In this document: positions 8,442 through 9,013 of the stretch, one piece after another
Position numbering within the stretch: position 1 is the first letter of the stretch
How the letters are laid out: every line of letters begins with the position of its first letter
Source: CAYQZD01 sp964421875
GTDB lineage: Bacteria; Electryoneota; Tariuqbacteria; Tariuqbacterales; Tariuqbacteraceae
Direction: 5' to 3'
Assembly: GCA_964421875.1 (NCBI GenBank)
Contig: CAYQZD010000143.1
Location: 1-9,013 of the forward strand
DNA: 9,013 nucleotides
The notes under the pieces: model-generated
Seen by the model: the letters and a program-made list of their open reading frames with translations, nothing else
Databases searched by the model: none
What the model was told of the DNA's origin: nothing
Made by a program: the position numbers and the translations under genes

Positions 8442-9013
8442 TCACTTATACCTGTCCACATAGGTTTTAACTTTTATCTTCTTGCTTGGTTTCCCCGGAA
8501 GCGGAGTTTTCAACACTTCGGAGAGGGGAAATTCGGAGCAGCGTCTGATTATCGTGTTCTTCTCATCTTCGCTCAAATCCTCGCAAGCGTCGAGGACAAT
8601 CCGGTCGATTTCCCGCTCCTTTTCCCGCAGTTTGTCCGCTAATGTCGGTTTGCGCGCCAGCCACTCCCCGATTTTTGCGTTGATTTCATTGGTCATCGCC
8701 TTTTCCGCCGGAACCGGAAAGTCTTCCATCGCTTTTTTACTCAGTTTATCCTTTCCCTCCAGCGCCGCCCGTTGAAGGATGTAAGTCATGTTCTCCCGGT
8801 CCCCGGACACTTGAAATATATCCCCGTCCACCAGGTTTCCCCCGCTGTCCAAATAAGCGTCTTCTACAGTCAATTCCCCCTCGAAAGACGCCAAATTCGT
8901 ATCCGAGAACGAAGCGAACGGCTTCGCTTTCCCCGCCGTCTTTTCCTCAATCCAATCAGAAAGCAGACGGTCGCCGTTCACCATTTCGCAGGCTAATGAA
9001 TGGCAGTCTTGGC
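8442..9013 (-). CDS. 3' part of an unrecognised gene; weak likeness to the C-terminus of N6-adenine DNA methyltransferases
   Basis: The reading frame is open from the right edge of the window to the TGA at 8442-8444, so this is a fragment lacking its 5' end. The first methionine (8982-8984) is preceded by in-frame codons QDCHSLACE and is probably not the start. About 190 residues are visible, hydrophilic and acidic, with no membrane segment. Residues after that methionine include LSKKAMEDFPVPAEK (about 81-95), then a long helix LREKEREIDRIVLDACEDLSEDEKNTIIRRC (118-148), and a basic end KPSKKIKVKTYVDRYK. The order of a D-F-P-V/I-P turn, a helix and an E-I-D-x-x-V segment followed by an L-S/T-E-x-E stretch recalls the C-terminal target-recognition part of Eco57I/TaqI-like methyltransferases. 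That is suggestive only; no catalytic motif is in view. Confidence 0.8.
   Translation of the reverse strand, partial: QDCHSLACEMVNGDRLLSDWIEEKTAGKAKPFASFSDTNLASFEGELTVEDAYLDSGGNLVDGDIFQVSGDRENMTYILQRAALEGKDKLSKKAMEDFPVPAEKAMTNEINAKIGEWLARKPTLADKLREKEREIDRIVLDACEDLSEDEKNTIIRRCSEFPLSEVLKTPLPGKPSKKIKVKTYVDRYK

Overview
All seven protein-coding genes in this window lie on the minus strand. Read in the direction of transcription (right to left) they are: the 3' end of an unrecognised gene that runs off the right edge (8442-9013), secA (5352-8363), a GNAT acetyltransferase (4681-5154), smg/DUF494 (4121-4573), topA (1534-3753), a Xer tyrosine recombinase (644-1534) and a short ribosome hibernation factor, hpf (196-513). 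The content is mostly housekeeping: protein export, DNA topology, chromosome-dimer resolution and ribosome storage. I see no CRISPR array, tRNA, rRNA, transposase, toxin-antitoxin pair or convincing new defence system.

The organism is a bacterium with moderate GC, about half by eye. Two features point, as inference only, to the FCB superphylum (Bacteroidetes, Chlorobi, Gemmatimonadetes, Zixibacteria and relatives). SecA carries about 75 extra residues at the NBD1/PPXD boundary, as many FCB SecA proteins do, and the xer-hpf gene order is familiar from Bacteroidetes. The textbook sigma-70 promoter in front of smg (TTGACA, 17-bp spacer, TATATT) argues against Bacteroidetes proper, whose promoters differ. 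Only hpf has a clear Shine-Dalgarno sequence; the other starts have weak or no SD.

The genes form loosely linked units. topA and xer overlap by one base (TAATG) and are surely cotranscribed. hpf follows xer after a 118-130 bp gap that contains nested inverted repeats. smg has its own strong promoter and precedes topA, a common bacterial order, but a 367-bp gap full of hairpins separates them. That gap holds a dRS3/REP-like palindrome pair, a third related hairpin and a further imperfect inverted repeat. secA is flanked by intergenic tracts.

The most unusual material is non-coding. There are two unrelated heptanucleotide tandem repeats, one on each side of secA (nine units at 5286-5348, ending 3 bp beyond the secA stop, and four units at 8408-8435). 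There is also a perfect 8-bp hairpin at 5215-5235, a run of eight G in the smg leader, and the mosaic of palindromes between smg and topA. The partial gene at the right edge resembles the C-terminal specificity region of Eco57I/TaqI-like N6-adenine methyltransferases, but only weakly.
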